From contig CM068380.1 in assembly GCA_034770075.1 (NCBI GenBank), forward strand, positions 36,784,695 through 36,848,694: DNA of 64,000 nucleotides, read 5' to 3'. The notes under the pieces were generated by a model. That model was not told the origin of the DNA, made no database searches, and worked only from the letters and a program-made list of their open reading frames with translations. The stretch comes from Aralia elata. Taxonomy: Eukaryota > Streptophyta > Magnoliopsida > Apiales > Araliaceae. Made by a program: the position numbers and the translations under genes. Positions 1 through 10,393 of this stretch are shown here, in pieces (within the stretch, counting starts at the first letter, position 1; every line of letters starts with the position of its first letter).

Positions 1-1962
1 TCAGTATCATCTATGAAAGCAGGATCCTCGAACTGATCCCCTGGAGTCGTCGAGCTCGGAGGACCAAAGTTCATATCAGGGATGTAGGGATGCGCTGTGG
101 CATCAGATGAACTCGGGCCTGCATCATAACCTGCACCGTCAGGATCGTAGGTGTAAGCCTCCTCCGGGGCCCGGCCCAACCCCCGAATAAACAGCGACAA
201 CTGATCTACCTGACGGGTCAATGAGGCGATCTGCTCAGCGTGGGTAGGGGTCCGAACGCAGGCAGCCCAATCGGTCATCGTCACCGAGCCTGGAACCATA
301 TCTCCCAGAAAGAAAGTGGCCCGAGTCTGAGGACCGATGGTGCGGGGCACCCACCATGTACGGAATGCATCACTCGTAGTGGGACCCGTGGAAAGCATCC
401 GACCGTCCTCCCCGGCAAGCATGATCTCCGAGGGCTGAGAATCCAGCGGCCAGAAAGTAGTGAAGGAAAGGGAGTGCGGGATGCGGATCTCCCTAGTGAC
501 GCATCTGAATGCGCGCTCTCCCAGATACATCACCCAGTCTCCAACACTCTGCAAAGTGAGGCGACGGGTGGAAAGCTCGAACTCTGGGCCGGAAGGGTGC
601 CCGTCAGCAAACCCCACAGTCAGATGATCGGAGAGGTAGGGAATCCAGACGACGTCGGCAGCCGTGATCAACTCCAACTGAATACGACAATGTGCAAAGC
701 TGCCCGACACGGGGACCTCCTCCAGAGTGCTGTGATGCCATCGCCGGCCCCGAGGATAAGTGTCCGGGCCCAGAGTAGTGATAGGCCTCAGACATGGCAG
801 CCGCTCGTAAGCCCAGAACTGTGAATAGAAACAAGGCAAGGCATGAGTCACTATCAAATACAGAAAAGAGATGAAAGGAAAAGAAATACAGTAAAAGAGA
901 TGAGGAGGGGACTCACCAACAGAAAATGGTAGAAGCCGAGCCAGGCATCAGTCTGTCCCTCTGAGCGTAGACGCATGCCGTGGAGGAAATAGGCAAAGGT
1001 GAATGACCCCCAGTCATAATCACCGATGCGGTCCACATCTCTGACCGCTCCTACGACGCTGAAATGAATGGTGGAGGAGTTGTTCCCCAGAAAACAACCC
1101 CTCATGATGGTTAGGAACAGGCGTCGTAGTAGAATGTCCCTGGTGCCCTGATCTGCTGGAATAGGTAGCGCATAGAGACCCCCGACTGCATCGACAGCCA
1201 AAGCACCAGATCGGATACTGCGGGCCTTAAAGACCCGGTCCTCAGCAGCGAAGCCCAGCAAAGCTCAAACCTCCACAGGAGTGATATCAAGATCCAAGGG
1301 GACGCGGGACCCGGTAAACTCAATGCCAGTAATGTACCTCCAGTCCCATGGGGTCAACACGACCTCGCAGTCGAGGAGATGAAGAGACTGCGTCTGGTGG
1401 AACCATCGCTCGGATAAAGCCCTCATGTAACCCCAGGGGCACTGGCGGGGGATGATAGTGAAGAAATGTCGAAAGCCCCAAGAGTCCACCATCGCCCGAT
1501 AGTCACTGTGCAGGGCCGCGTAAAGGGAGTAGATGTTGAACCAGTTGCCCCTCGGCTGGGTAAACTCGGGTACCTGGGGCAATCACCAAGGGGTCAATCC
1601 GGATAAAAGGAGAATGGAGAAATTGAGAGTGAAATCAGAATAGAGCTGAAATATACCTCGTTAGCCACGAGAGATGCTGAGGGGTGACGACTGAGATCCC
1701 GACCCAAAAGATCGGGTATCTGCACAGAGGCGCCAGAAGGAGCCTGATGAGTAGATGGAGCCGGTGTGCTGGAGGATGGCCCCTCCGCCGCGACCTCCGG
1801 AGGAACAGCCTCCTCAACGTCCGGATGACCAGGACGAATGACAGCCTCCGTCAAACGACGAGCCTGACGGGTCCGAGGAGGAACAGGAGTGGGTACAGCC
1901 CTACGACGGCGAACACCCTAAGTCCGAGAGGCGGAGGAGCTACTGGGCGCATCACGATCCAT
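1..1962 (-). pseudogene. Plant mobile domain (PMD) gene, three exons, antisense within element Z; two in-frame stops
   Basis: Exons run leftward: exon 1 1962-1657 (starts MDRDAPSSSS), exon 2 1573-917, exon 3 818 to the window edge. Both introns are phase 0 with GT donors (AACGAG|GTATAT at 1656, CTGTTG|GTGAGT at 916) and AG acceptors (CCCCAG at 1574, TTCACAG at 819). Exon 2 holds PMD-like signatures: an aromatic/Leu-rich block (SLHLLDCEVVLTPWDWRYITG), then RDVDRIGDYDWGSFTFAYFL; the block GFYHFLL/FWAYERLPCLRP spans intron 2. Exon 3 stays open for about 272 codons with a low-complexity Ser/Pro/Asp tail. Two stops interrupt the frame: TAG at 1918-1920 and TGA at 1265-1267, both explicable by C-to-T change. 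PMD proteins occur as host nuclear factors (MAIN/MAIL family) and as transposon cargo; its role here is unknown. The family call rests on remembered motif shape. Confidence 0.7.
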
Positions 1963-2066
1963 AGCTGGAATAGAACGGGCGAAAAGAAGGTAAGTTTCCT
2001 TTTAAAATTATGTAATGAACGTTCTAAATTTCTAGCCTCATCATATGATTAATGCAACATGATGCA

Positions 2067-2069
<3 letters not shown>

Positions 2070-2110
<41 letters not shown>
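2070..2110 (+). repeat. Poly-A homopolymer, about 41 A
   Basis: An uninterrupted A run lies just upstream of the PMD start codon, read on the PMD strand as poly-T. It could be a slippage-expanded tract in the 3' UTR of element Z; exact length may carry sequencing or assembly error. Confidence 0.9.
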
Positions 2111-2114
<4 letters not shown>

Positions 2115-2596
2115 GAGTTCCGTTTGTAAATTGAACATCCCAGGCATAAGCCAAACGTGTTTTCCATCAATCAAAGCCTCAAACAGATTTAAATTGCATT
2201 CATATATGTAATTACAGCATGTAATGCATGATTTTATTGCAGAAAAGGAATAGCAATATGTGGGACCGCCTCATGAACATAAAATAGGACTCACATAGTT
2301 GATACATAGCATGTATATATGATGAGACATTACATAGCATCGTAAAGCATACATTTTATCTTTAAACATGTAAATAGTCAAATGTATAGCAAAACATTGA
2401 CGAAATTGAAAAGTGACCGGTCAAAGTGTTACCCGTAGCGTGTAGATCAATCCTACCGGAACAGTTTTTGCAGGAAAGTTGAAAAAATCGACAAAAAGCC
2501 CTTGCGAACAAGAAAAAATCGAGAGAATCTCTTTGGATTACAAGTTGAAAGTGACAGATCTGGAGGAGCCGCGTTGGATTTAAGGCCCGATCATGG
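2111..2596. other. Non-coding part of the element Z 3' UTR
   Basis: AT-rich sequence with no convincing gene. It lies between the antisense PMD gene and the palindrome/tandem-array block. Short open frames crossing 2362-2838 are by-products of the repeats. Confidence 0.6.
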
Positions 2597-2662
2597 CCGC
2601 AGATGTATCTGCGGCTGGCCGCAGATCCATCTGCGGCTGGCCGCAGATCCATCTGCGGCTGG
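2597..2662. repeat. Three tandem 22-bp palindromic units in the element Z 3' UTR
   Basis: Units start at 2597, 2619 and 2641. Each holds CCGCAGATCCATCTGCGG (first unit GT for CC in the centre), an inverted repeat CCGCAGAT/ATCTGCGG, followed by CTGG. The same palindrome recurs in the LTR at 4554-4571, 4650-4667 and 4672-4689, just upstream of the TATA box. Confidence 0.9.
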
Positions 2663-2722
2663 CCCTGGTGGGTCCCACCTTGCTCCCTTGCAGCCATTTG
2701 ACGTGTTGAAGTGAAAAGTTTA

Positions 2723-4013
2723 CGAGATGGGTGACCGGCGACGATACCCGGCCCCGACATGACGATCGACCGGCGACGATAACCGGCGATCACGAGATGG
2801 ATGACCGGCGACGATAACCGGCTCCGACAGATAACCAACCGGCGACGATAACCGGGGGTTACGAGATGGGTGACCGGCGACGATACCCCGCCCCGACATG
2901 AGTTTAGACCGGCGACGATAACCGGCGATCACGAGATGGATGACCGGCGACGATAACCGGCTCCGACAGATAACCAACCGGCGACGATAACCGGGGGTTA
3001 CGAGATGGGTGACCGGCGACGATACCCGGCCCCGACATGACGATCGACCGGCGACGATAACCGGCGATCACGAGATGGATGTCCGGCGACGATAACCGGC
3101 TCCGACAAGATAACCAACCGGCGACGATAACCGGGGGTTACGAGATGGGTGACCGGCGACGATACCCGGCCCCGACATGACGATCGACCGGCGACGATAA
3201 CCGGCGATCACGAGATGGATGTCCGGCGACGATAACCGGCTCCGACAAGATAACCAACCGGCGACGATAACCGGGGGTTACGAGATGGGTGACCGGCGAC
3301 GATACCCGGCCCCGACATGACGATCGACCGGCGACGATAACCGGCGATCACGAGATGGATGTCCGGCGACGATAACCGGCTCCGACAAGATAACCAACCG
3401 GCGACGATAACCGGGGGTTACGAGATGGGTGACCGGCGACGATACCCGGCCCCGACATGACGATCGACCGGCGACGATAACCGGCGATCACGAGATGGAT
3501 GTCCGGCGACGATAACCGGCTCCGACAAGATGACCGACCGGCGACGATAACCGGGGGTTACGCGATGGGTGACCGGCGACGATACCCGGCCCCGACATGA
3601 CGATCGACCGGCGACGATAACCGGCGATCACGAGATGGATGACCGGCGACGATAACCGGCTCCGACAGATAACCAACCGGCGACGATAACCGGGGGTTAC
3701 GAGATGGGTGACCGGCGACGATACCCGGCCCCGACATGACGATCGACCGGCGACGATAACCGGCGATCACGAGATGGATGTCCGGCGACGATAACCGGCT
3801 CCGACAAGATAACCAACCGGCGACGATAACCGGGGGTTACGAGATGGGTGACCGGCGACGATACCCGGCCCCGAGAGACGATCGACCGGCGACGATAACC
3901 GGCGATCACGAGATGGATGACCGGCGACGATAACCGGCTCCGACAAGATAACCAACCGGCGACGATAACCGGGGGTTACGAGATGGGTGACCGGCGACGA
4001 TACCCGGCCCCGA
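2723..4013. repeat. Higher-order tandem array, about 9.2 copies of a 139/140-bp unit made of four 34-36-bp monomers
   Basis: Copies begin at CGAGATGGGT: 2723, 2862, 3001, 3141, 3281, 3421, 3561 (CGCGATGGGT), 3700, 3840, 3979. Each unit holds four monomers of 35, 35, 36 (or 35) and 34 bp sharing the core CCGGCGACGATAACCGG, itself bounded by CCGG. The copies at 3001, 3141 and 3281 are identical; outer copies differ by substitutions and 1-bp indels, as expected of an array growing from its centre. Short minus-strand peptides rich in AGYRRR arise from the repeat and are not genes. Position just upstream of the LTR matches the variable 3' UTR of Tat/Ogre elements. Confidence 0.95.
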
Positions 4014-4251
4014 ACGAGATGATAGATTGAAAGAGTGAACCCAAAGACTAACAAACACGGTCAAAGGGTTAATACATTGACACTCTTACGAATGTCTTGC
4101 ATGCATTACGTCTTGTGTTGCATCATAAGCTATATGTGTGGCATCATGTATGTACTGTCATTCTGACGAACTGTCATTCATGCATCGAGTGTCTATTCTT
4201 TATCCTGTTCATTTCATTTATCATTTCATAAACATGATAAAGAGGGGCAGC
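4014..4251 (+). promoter_or_regulatory. Spacer ending in the polypurine tract of element Z
   Basis: Mostly featureless sequence from 4014 to 4237, then AAAGAGGGGCAG at 4239-4250 plus one C directly before the LTR start TGTAGACACC. A purine tract abutting the LTR is where plus-strand DNA synthesis is primed in LTR elements, and it shows that the LTR at 4252 is the 3' copy. Confidence 0.75.
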
Positions 4252-4553
4252 TGTAGACACCCAAATTTTGCGTTTCCTTCTACTAACCTTGACAGGAGGG
4301 CGAAATCGTCAATTGAACCAGCTTGCAGGAACAAAAGAGCGGGCACAAAGGCGAGCGCCCGGCACCGCCGCAATGATTTGGGCAGCCCAAGTCGACGTGA
4401 CAGCATGACCGTCCAAGGCAGGCATTTCCGAATGAGGTGGCACGTCTCCCGGAAGTTCCCGGACTGCGGAATACGAGCCTGTCAGCGAAAACCGACGTTG
4501 CGGTACGAAAATCGAGGCGTGGCACGAAAATCGAGAAAGTCAAGCCCGCCAGC

Positions 4554-4712
4554 CGCGGATAGATCTGCGGCCAAATGGGTGCGCCAGCACGGAAACCAGG
4601 AAATCAGCACTACCAGCTGAGTGCGATGGGAGGCGTGCCAGCTGGCCAGCCGCAGATCCATCTGCGGCCAGCCGCAGATAGATCTGCGGCTGGCTCTGGC
4701 CAGCCTATTTAA
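4554..4712 (+). promoter_or_regulatory. Palindromes plus TATA box in the element Z LTR
   Basis: Three copies of the CCGCAGAT..ATCTGCGG-type inverted repeat (4554-4571 with one change, 4650-4667, 4672-4689), then TATTTAA at 4706-4712. The last two lie 17-57 bp upstream of the TATA box. A promoter role is inference from position. Confidence 0.55.
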
Positions 4713-5971
4713 GCCGCTTCGGGCAGCATACAGGAGAGTCAGCAAGTTCAGCAAATTTTGGAGAAGAAGAAGGAAAACAGCAAACAGCAGCTCGGAATTT
4801 GAGAGAAAAATAGCAGATTTTGCAACAAAAATAGGAAGAAAAGAGAGGAAAAAGAGAGAAATTTTACTCCTTTAATTTTGATTGTATCAAATATATTTCT
4901 CATCCTATTCAAATACCAAGACTTCATCCTTTTTGAGATCATTTTGCAAGGTAAAAATTCCTTTTGTTATAACATTTCCTATCATATTATTTGCTTAGAT
5001 GGGATGTAATTTTCATGTATATTGTTGAACAATCATGGATTAGGGATTATTAGGAAATGTTCCATCGGAATAAAAATTCTTCCTAATAACCCGAGGATAT
5101 CCAATTGATAAAATTTCTAGCTTGTTTGTGATAATTTATTGGGTGTAATTTATTTAGATTGTCATTTCCGGATATCATGGTATATTAGATAAATCCGGGT
5201 TGGTTAGTTATGTAATATTCATTTTGTAGGCATGTATTAATCCCGTGTGAGCCTAGGAATGCGACCCCGTGGTCCAAATCCGATGATGGACGTTTTGATG
5301 TTTGTGATAGATTCAAGATGTTCATTTTGTAACATGTAACCATTGGGCCTTAAAACGACGCTAAGGCGAGGATCGGGTTTAAGGCCCCGTATTAGTGGAA
5401 TATGCGGTTGTTGGCGTTCAGGGATATTTTGATGGCTTACATGCCCATGAATAGCCCCGACGCGTGTTTGTGCTCGATTTGAATTATGACACGAAATTGA
5501 TTTCAAAGCTAAATGATAAGATTTTCATAAAATCAATCAAAGTAGGATATTAGAATCACGAGGTTAAAATTTGAGAAATGTTAATGAATGTCGATTCCTA
5601 TCTAACGAGAAAGCTAAAGAAAAAATCATTCTCAAACATCACAAAATTTGATTTTTAGAAATAAGTAACGTTTTATTAAATCTTTGTGCATAGGGTGAAA
5701 GAGATTCTAGAAATTGCCCGATCGTTTCACGAAAGCAACGTATAGATCTCGATTCCTATTTTGACGAAGGTTTAAAACTCTTGTTTTGCCAAAACGACAC
5801 CTAATGAAAATCTCATAGTTTTGGACAATTAAAATCAAACCTTTCTCATAAAGAATAAAGCTTTCTCGTGTATACCGAAAAGATATTCCGAAGCGTTCTC
5901 AAATTAAAACACGAATTTCCCTAAAATCCAAATGACTCTTTCATACAAATTCCCCACAACATTCACATAGG

Positions 5972-5993
5972 CACACACACACACACACACACA
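5972..5993. repeat. (CA)11 microsatellite
   Basis: Simple dinucleotide repeat inside the LTR of element Z. Confidence 0.95.
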
Positions 5994-6364
5994 TACACAT
6001 TCATGAATTAAAGGATAGGAAAGCATTAAGATTGCGGTAACCGTGTTTCACGGAAGTCGAGGGGTGCCTAACACCTTCCCCTCACTTAAGCAAACCCCCG
6101 AACTCTATGAATCTCGATTCGCAGACCAATTAATTCGGAGTCACATATGAGCCAGCGATTTATAAAAAAATGAAAACTCGGATGAGTTGGTACATCCATT
6201 TCAAATATACTAACTGGCGACTCTGGTTAATTGGCTCATCATAAAAGCGATCTTTCAAAACCCCGTCGACATCAATGCCGACCTTTTCCAAACGTCATCT
6301 AAATCAAAAGGCTAAAATTGGAAAAGACTAGAGAGACGAGAGAAGCGAAAACCCGGCGTCGACA

Positions 6365-7068
6365 ACAGCATCTGCGTTTATACAAATTTTATGAGAAACG
6401 AGATATTGGCGAATCTCTGGTTTCAAACCTCGTAGGAACATTCGTGTCATCCGTTTCTCAGTGTCCACCAAATGGGATGCAAAACGCGACAGCTCGGCGA
6501 ACTTGGCTTCGTACTGTGACACCGTCATGTTGTTCTGTTCCAGTTTGATGAATTCTACCTCCTTCATATGACGAATACTTTCCGGGAAATACTTCTCGTT
6601 AAATAATTCCTGGAACTCGACCCAAGACATCTCGAGTGCCGAATGATGGGTACGTTTCACAGATTCCCACCAATGATCCGCTTCTCCTCGTAACATAAAG
6701 GTGGCAAAAGGAACCTTTTGGTCGTTCGTGCAACGCAGTACATCAAATATCTTTGTTAATTGTTTAAGCCATGCCTCTGCCTTGAGTGGATCTGGCTTGC
6801 CGAAAAATTCAGGTGGTCCCAATTCTTTGAACTGCTTGGCAGTGACCATCCGTACATTATCAGCGTTTCTGCCACTATTGTAGACAGGAGCTCTTCTCGC
6901 CTGGTTCTGCAGGTATTGCATGAAGTTCCTAAAAAGTTCATCATTCATCCGGTTGTTAGCATCATGATTAACATCATGATGTTCTGAGTTTGCACCCGAA
7001 TTATTTGTAGCTTCCTGGTTTTCAGCCACAATGGTCTCATAGTGAATCTCTTGGTTTTCAGATGCCAT
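6365..7068 (-). pseudogene. gag: gag fragment of element Y (retrotransposon gag domain), cut by element Z
   Basis: An uninterrupted frame of about 234 codons starts MASENQEIHY at 7068. After an Asn-rich leader comes a classical plant gypsy gag core: LGPPEFFGKPDPLKAEAWL, then FATFMLRGEADHWWESVKR, FNEKYFPESIRHMKEVEF and FLRGLKPEIRQYLVSHK. The frame meets the LTR terminus of Z at 6364, so the C-terminal part and the zinc knuckles are absent here. Gag forms the capsid-like particle that packages element RNA. Unlike the Tekay-like copies further right, only about 200 bp separates gag from the PBS, so Y has no upstream coiled-coil ORF. The visible fragment has no internal stop, so Y was probably fairly young when Z hit it. 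Confidence 0.85.
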
Positions 7069-7253
7069 TCTGAAATGTGATCACAAAACAAATATTAGTT
7101 AAAGAAATAGACATGCAACATCTTGTCCCTATAACTAAACCAATTACTTAAATAACCAAAAATAGCTTAGGTAGGGCACACTAGCGAAGGATTTTACTCG
7201 TCTCTCCCCTCCTAGTTCTAATCCCAGATCTCTACTAGAGATCATATCCCTAA

Positions 7254-7265
7254 GCTATGATACCA
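7254..7265 (-). promoter_or_regulatory. PBS of element Y (initiator tRNA-Met type)
   Basis: Minus strand reads TGGTATCATAGC, one mismatch from TGGTATCAGAGC, two bases from the LTR end. The initiator Met tRNA would prime minus-strand DNA synthesis here. Confidence 0.8.
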
Positions 7266-8454
7266 ACTGTGACGCCCCCAAAATAGGTCCATACAACCCA
7301 TTTTGAGTCGCCAATAACATTCCACAAAATACAATTACAAATACGAATTTTCCCATTTACAAATATTAAGTGTCGTGCAAAATACGACAACACAATACAA
7401 ATACATCTTAAATTCTCAATACACTTATTATCACACTAATAGTAAGGTATTGAGACACTTCTATTATCTCGGACCATCACTCCATTCCCCGGCTAGTCCT
7501 CGCTACACTCTCTTTTCCTGAGGAGAACAATGGAACAAAAAGGAAAAGGGTGAGCACAAATAGCCCAATAAGAAATATCATGACTAAGATAATGAAGAAT
7601 AAAAATTATCTTTAGTCTTCAACAATAATAAATCAGAGATTTAAAGATATTATAATTGTTCAACACAACAACTGCAGCGGAACGAACAATCCATTAGAAG
7701 AGTCAAGTAGATTATATTATCTACCATCGTCTATAAGTTAAAGGATCACCACCAATATTTTATCCCTGTAACACCAATCCACAATCCCTGTTTATGAACA
7801 TCCAAATCAACAGTTTATATTCAACAGCCTCTCTTTGCACTATGTGCCAAAGATATTTATTTGTAACATCACCGGTCATGATCATGCCAAACGCCAGTTC
7901 ATCTTTGCACTACGGGCCAAAGAGAACTTTCACCATACGCCTTTGTTTGTAACACCAAAAGTCATGATAATACCAATACACAGTTTAGTCAAAATCATGT
8001 CACGCCAGTTCATCTTTGCACTACGGGCCAAAGCGAACTATCACCACAATTTAAGTATGAGGATGAGGATGATGACAATGATACAGTGAGATTAAGAATA
8101 AGAAAAGCTTTATAATTTAATCAGTATCAAAGATTGACCAAATTGCTAATACGATGACCAAATTGTGGAGTCAAATTCAAGAATGATATTCAAGAAATTA
8201 TTTCATGCTTCAACTATAACGTATAAAATGAAATAGAAAGATTCAAGTGAAAAGATATTAGATGAAGCACAAACTATTAAGGATATTCTACAAATTTTCA
8301 GGGATTCTCTCCATTTAAAAATAAGGGTTTGGAAACAAACAAAGATTTCTTATCATAAATGGAGAAATGTGAAAGAAAAGATATCCCTTAAAGAGTACAA
8401 AAGAAATGATACGTTATACGAGTATAACAGAATATATATGAAACTGCAAATGGA

Positions 8455-8805
8455 TTTTCACCCGTCATGCGATAATCCGCGTAGACAGATTATTTCCACA
8501 ATAGGTTAATATGTAATTAATACAAAGGGTTATTCACCAGGTACGACACTCGTACATACAGGTTATCCCCACAAAATAATAAGGAATGAATACAAAAGGG
8601 TATTCACCAGGCACGACACTCGTACATACAGGTTATTCCCACAGATTAATAAGGAATGAATACAAAAGGGTATTCACCAGGTACGACACTCGTACTTACA
8701 TGTTATTCCCACAGAATAATAAGGAATGAATACAAAAGGGTTTTCACCAGGCATGCGTCATACCGCACGGACAGGTTATCCCCACAAATTAATAAGGAAT
8801 GAATA
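8455..8805. repeat. 70-bp tandem repeat in the element Y LTR, four good copies plus one degenerate
   Basis: TATTCACCAG recurs at 8531, 8601, 8671 and, as TTTTCACCAG, at 8741: exact 70-bp spacing. Each unit holds CACCAGGYACGACACTCGTA, CAGGTTATTCCCACA and AATAAGGAATGAATACAAA. A decayed extra copy begins near 8455. The array lies downstream of the TATA box, so it would be in the transcribed leader. Confidence 0.9.
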
Positions 8806-9061
8806 ACAACCTTTATGAGTATAATATCACTTACGAACAAGGAAGCAAATGATATTACATAGGAGTATGAAAGAATTGATATCCTCTACCTTCGTTAATA
8901 AGTGATTGGATGTTGCTTTCTATGAAGTTTATTAACTTGGACAATACTAGTATTCTCACAAATACTCACAATAGCCTAGCACACTAAGAGAACTCAAGAA
9001 ATTTAGAGAGAGAGAGGGAGTATAAGTAAGGAAGGTGTGAAGATTTCTTAAGATAACCCCT

Positions 9062-9073
9062 CCTATTTATAGG
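9062..9073 (-). promoter_or_regulatory. TATA box of the element Y LTR
   Basis: CCTATAAATAGG on the minus strand, followed by a pyrimidine-rich leader. Confidence 0.55.
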
Positions 9074-9870
9074 AAAACCAAGTTTCATTAATTGCACAAT
9101 AAGGGCTCGACTTATTACATTTTAGTACCTTCATCTTTGCCTCTACTTTTTAATATAATCCCTCAAGTATGATCAATCTTGCATAACATCCCCTAATAGT
9201 TCCCACATGTGAACCAATAGTTCCCACATGTGAACCAATAGTTCACAGCATGTGAATTTTAAAATTTCAATTAGGTACCCCTAAGTTAGACTCCACTTTT
9301 AATCCATCAATAATGCTAAAATATCATAACAATTAATATGAGTTACAGTGCTATGATAAATAATAAAAAGTACCATGCGGATGCTATTGTAATTATTGAA
9401 TCAAAATACTGTGTAATTGCTACTTTATCAATTATTGAATCAATAATTTAAAATACTGTGCAATACCGTGTGCCTGTGAAATACCGCGTACTACTGTGGA
9501 ATAACGCGTTTTACTGTTCTTTTTATTACCGGGTATTTCAATAGTTGCCAGTGATAATACTGTTGACAAAAAACTATCGCTTTCAGTATCCGACAATGGG
9601 GCCCACTATCGTTGACAATTTTGTCATTTGTGGGGCCCACTAATATTTTGATATTTCGGCGCCGTCGTACGGTGCCGAATATAATATTCTCCGACAAAAA
9701 GAATATTTCCCGACAAAAAGAATATTCCCCGACATACACTGTTTATCAGATAATTCGCATATAACACCCTTAACTATCATTTATAACAATTAAGCACCTT
9801 ACTATTTAAAAAATAAAATTTATCATAAAGAAAATAATAAACTTTTATTTCATAAAGTCGGGATCTTACA

Positions 9871-10393
9871 GTCAACTAGCTATTGACTCCTTTGGAAGTT
9901 ATTGTTCAAAGTCTACTTGACTATCAATTGTTCTAAAAGCATTTATTGTTATTGCTTCTGATAATTCTATTGTTGAGATCTCTTTTTATACCCTTTCATC
10001 ATGATATATCCTTATTGTTGTACTTTAAACTTGCTTAGCAAACTCGTTGCTCATCCTTGCTATATCATGACTTCATTGCAGCTAAACCCGAAACGTCAGG
10101 GAAGAACAAAGGGAAAGAAAAGATGAAGTGATAGACTTCATGTAGCAGATTCTAAATTTATGTGTAGTTAATTACTGTTAATGTAATTTAAACCCTGACA
10201 TTTATTTAGGGTATGGATTTGTGTAAGTGTTTAAGGTTATTGTATTCTGGGACTAGTAACACCTTCGAAATGAACAACGTATGTTTATTATATTCCGCAT
10301 TTTAGTTACCATATGTTGTTAGAGGTGAATGTTTGTTTTGGATCGTGATGACCGGATCCGGGTATTTGGAGACCCGAATTTGGGGGCGTCACA
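9871..10393 (+). mobile_element. Element X: 3' end of a plus-strand gypsy LTR
   Basis: The segment ends AATTTGGGGGCGTCACA, the reverse complement of the TGTGACGCCCCCAAAT start seen in Y and H. Internally it carries CATTGCAG|CTAAACCCGAAACG (10073-10095), homologous to the acceptor block of the Tekay-like LTRs in reverse. It is therefore the tail of a related LTR in the opposite orientation, cut by Y at 9870 and inserted into the extra ORF of A at 10393/10394. Whether it is a full element or a solo LTR cannot be seen here. Confidence 0.6.

Larger units (their letters stand above)
1..6364 (+). mobile_element. Element Z: Tat/Ogre-like Ty3/gypsy retrotransposon, 3' part (runs off left edge)
   Basis: Reading along the + strand, the segment holds an antisense gene, a satellite-like tandem array, a purine tract and an LTR starting TGTAGACACCC at 4252 and ending GTCGACA at 6364. 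An extra ORF after pol, tandem repeats in the 3' UTR and a long TGTAGACACC-type LTR are known traits of Tat/Ogre elements. No gag or pol of Z is in view; they should lie left of base 1. Directly after the LTR, the gag frame of another element (Y) begins, so Z inserted into Y and the bases ACAGC at 6365-6369 should be one half of its target-site duplication. The lineage call is inference from architecture, because no RT is available. Confidence 0.72.
4252..6364 (+). repeat. 3' LTR of element Z (about 2.1 kb)
   Basis: Starts TGTAGACACCC, ends GTCGACA (TG...CA). U3 carries the palindromes; TATTTAA at 4706-4712 is the likely TATA box, followed by a GA-rich leader (4731-4950) and a splice-donor-like GCAAG|GTAAAAA at 4950/4951. 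The 3' portion contains TAACACCTTCCCCT and TGGCGACTCTGG-like segments seen near the end of this LTR class. TGGCGACTCTGG at 6215 resembles a PBS, but the TG...CA end and the restart of foreign gag sequence at 6365 put the LTR end at 6364. No coding gene. Confidence 0.7.
6365..9870 (-). mobile_element. Element Y: minus-strand gypsy retrotransposon, 5' end (gag N-terminal half, PBS, 5' LTR)
   Basis: In minus orientation: 5' LTR 9870-7268, PBS 7265-7254, short leader, gag from 7068, broken at 6364 by element Z. The rest of gag-pol and the 3' LTR should lie left of the window. The bases at 9871-9875 (GTCAA) should be half of its target-site duplication in element X. Confidence 0.75.
7268..9870 (-). 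repeat. 5' LTR of element Y (2.6 kb)
   Basis: Plus-strand reading begins TGTGACGCCCCC and ends GGATCTTACA. A TATA box CCTATAAATAGG (minus) lies at 9073-9062, about 800 bp into the LTR, followed by a CT/GA-rich leader. A splice-acceptor-like TTCTCCTCAG|GAAAAG lies near 7524-7540. The LTR holds a 70-bp tandem array, a duplicated segment around CATCTTTGCACTACGGGCC (two near-identical copies near 7900 and 8010, a weaker one near 7835), and a 22-bp direct repeat (TAGTTCCCACATGTGAACCA) near 9195-9240. No gene. Confidence 0.75.

Noticed and set aside
240..824. 194-codon open frame on the + strand
   Set aside because: It lies antisense to PMD exon 3, which has recognisable PMD residues and proper splice junctions; the + frame is GC-rich coincidence.
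2723..4013. CRISPR-like regularly spaced repeats
   Set aside because: The 'spacers' are themselves repeated every 140 bp and the context is a plant retrotransposon, so this is a higher-order minisatellite.
2720..4054. Overlapping minus-strand frames encoding Arg-rich AGYRRR peptides
   Set aside because: They arise from the tandem repeat, have no stable start and change frame with each 139/140-bp unit.
5237..5506. 89-codon minus frame in the Z LTR
   Set aside because: No recognisable domain, and the frame lies antisense within LTR leader sequence.
6215..6232. TGGCGACTCTGG as a PBS with the LTR of Z ending near 6212
   Set aside because: The TG...CA terminus at 6364 and the immediate restart of Y gag at 6365 fit better; similar GGCGACTC segments are usual inside this LTR class.
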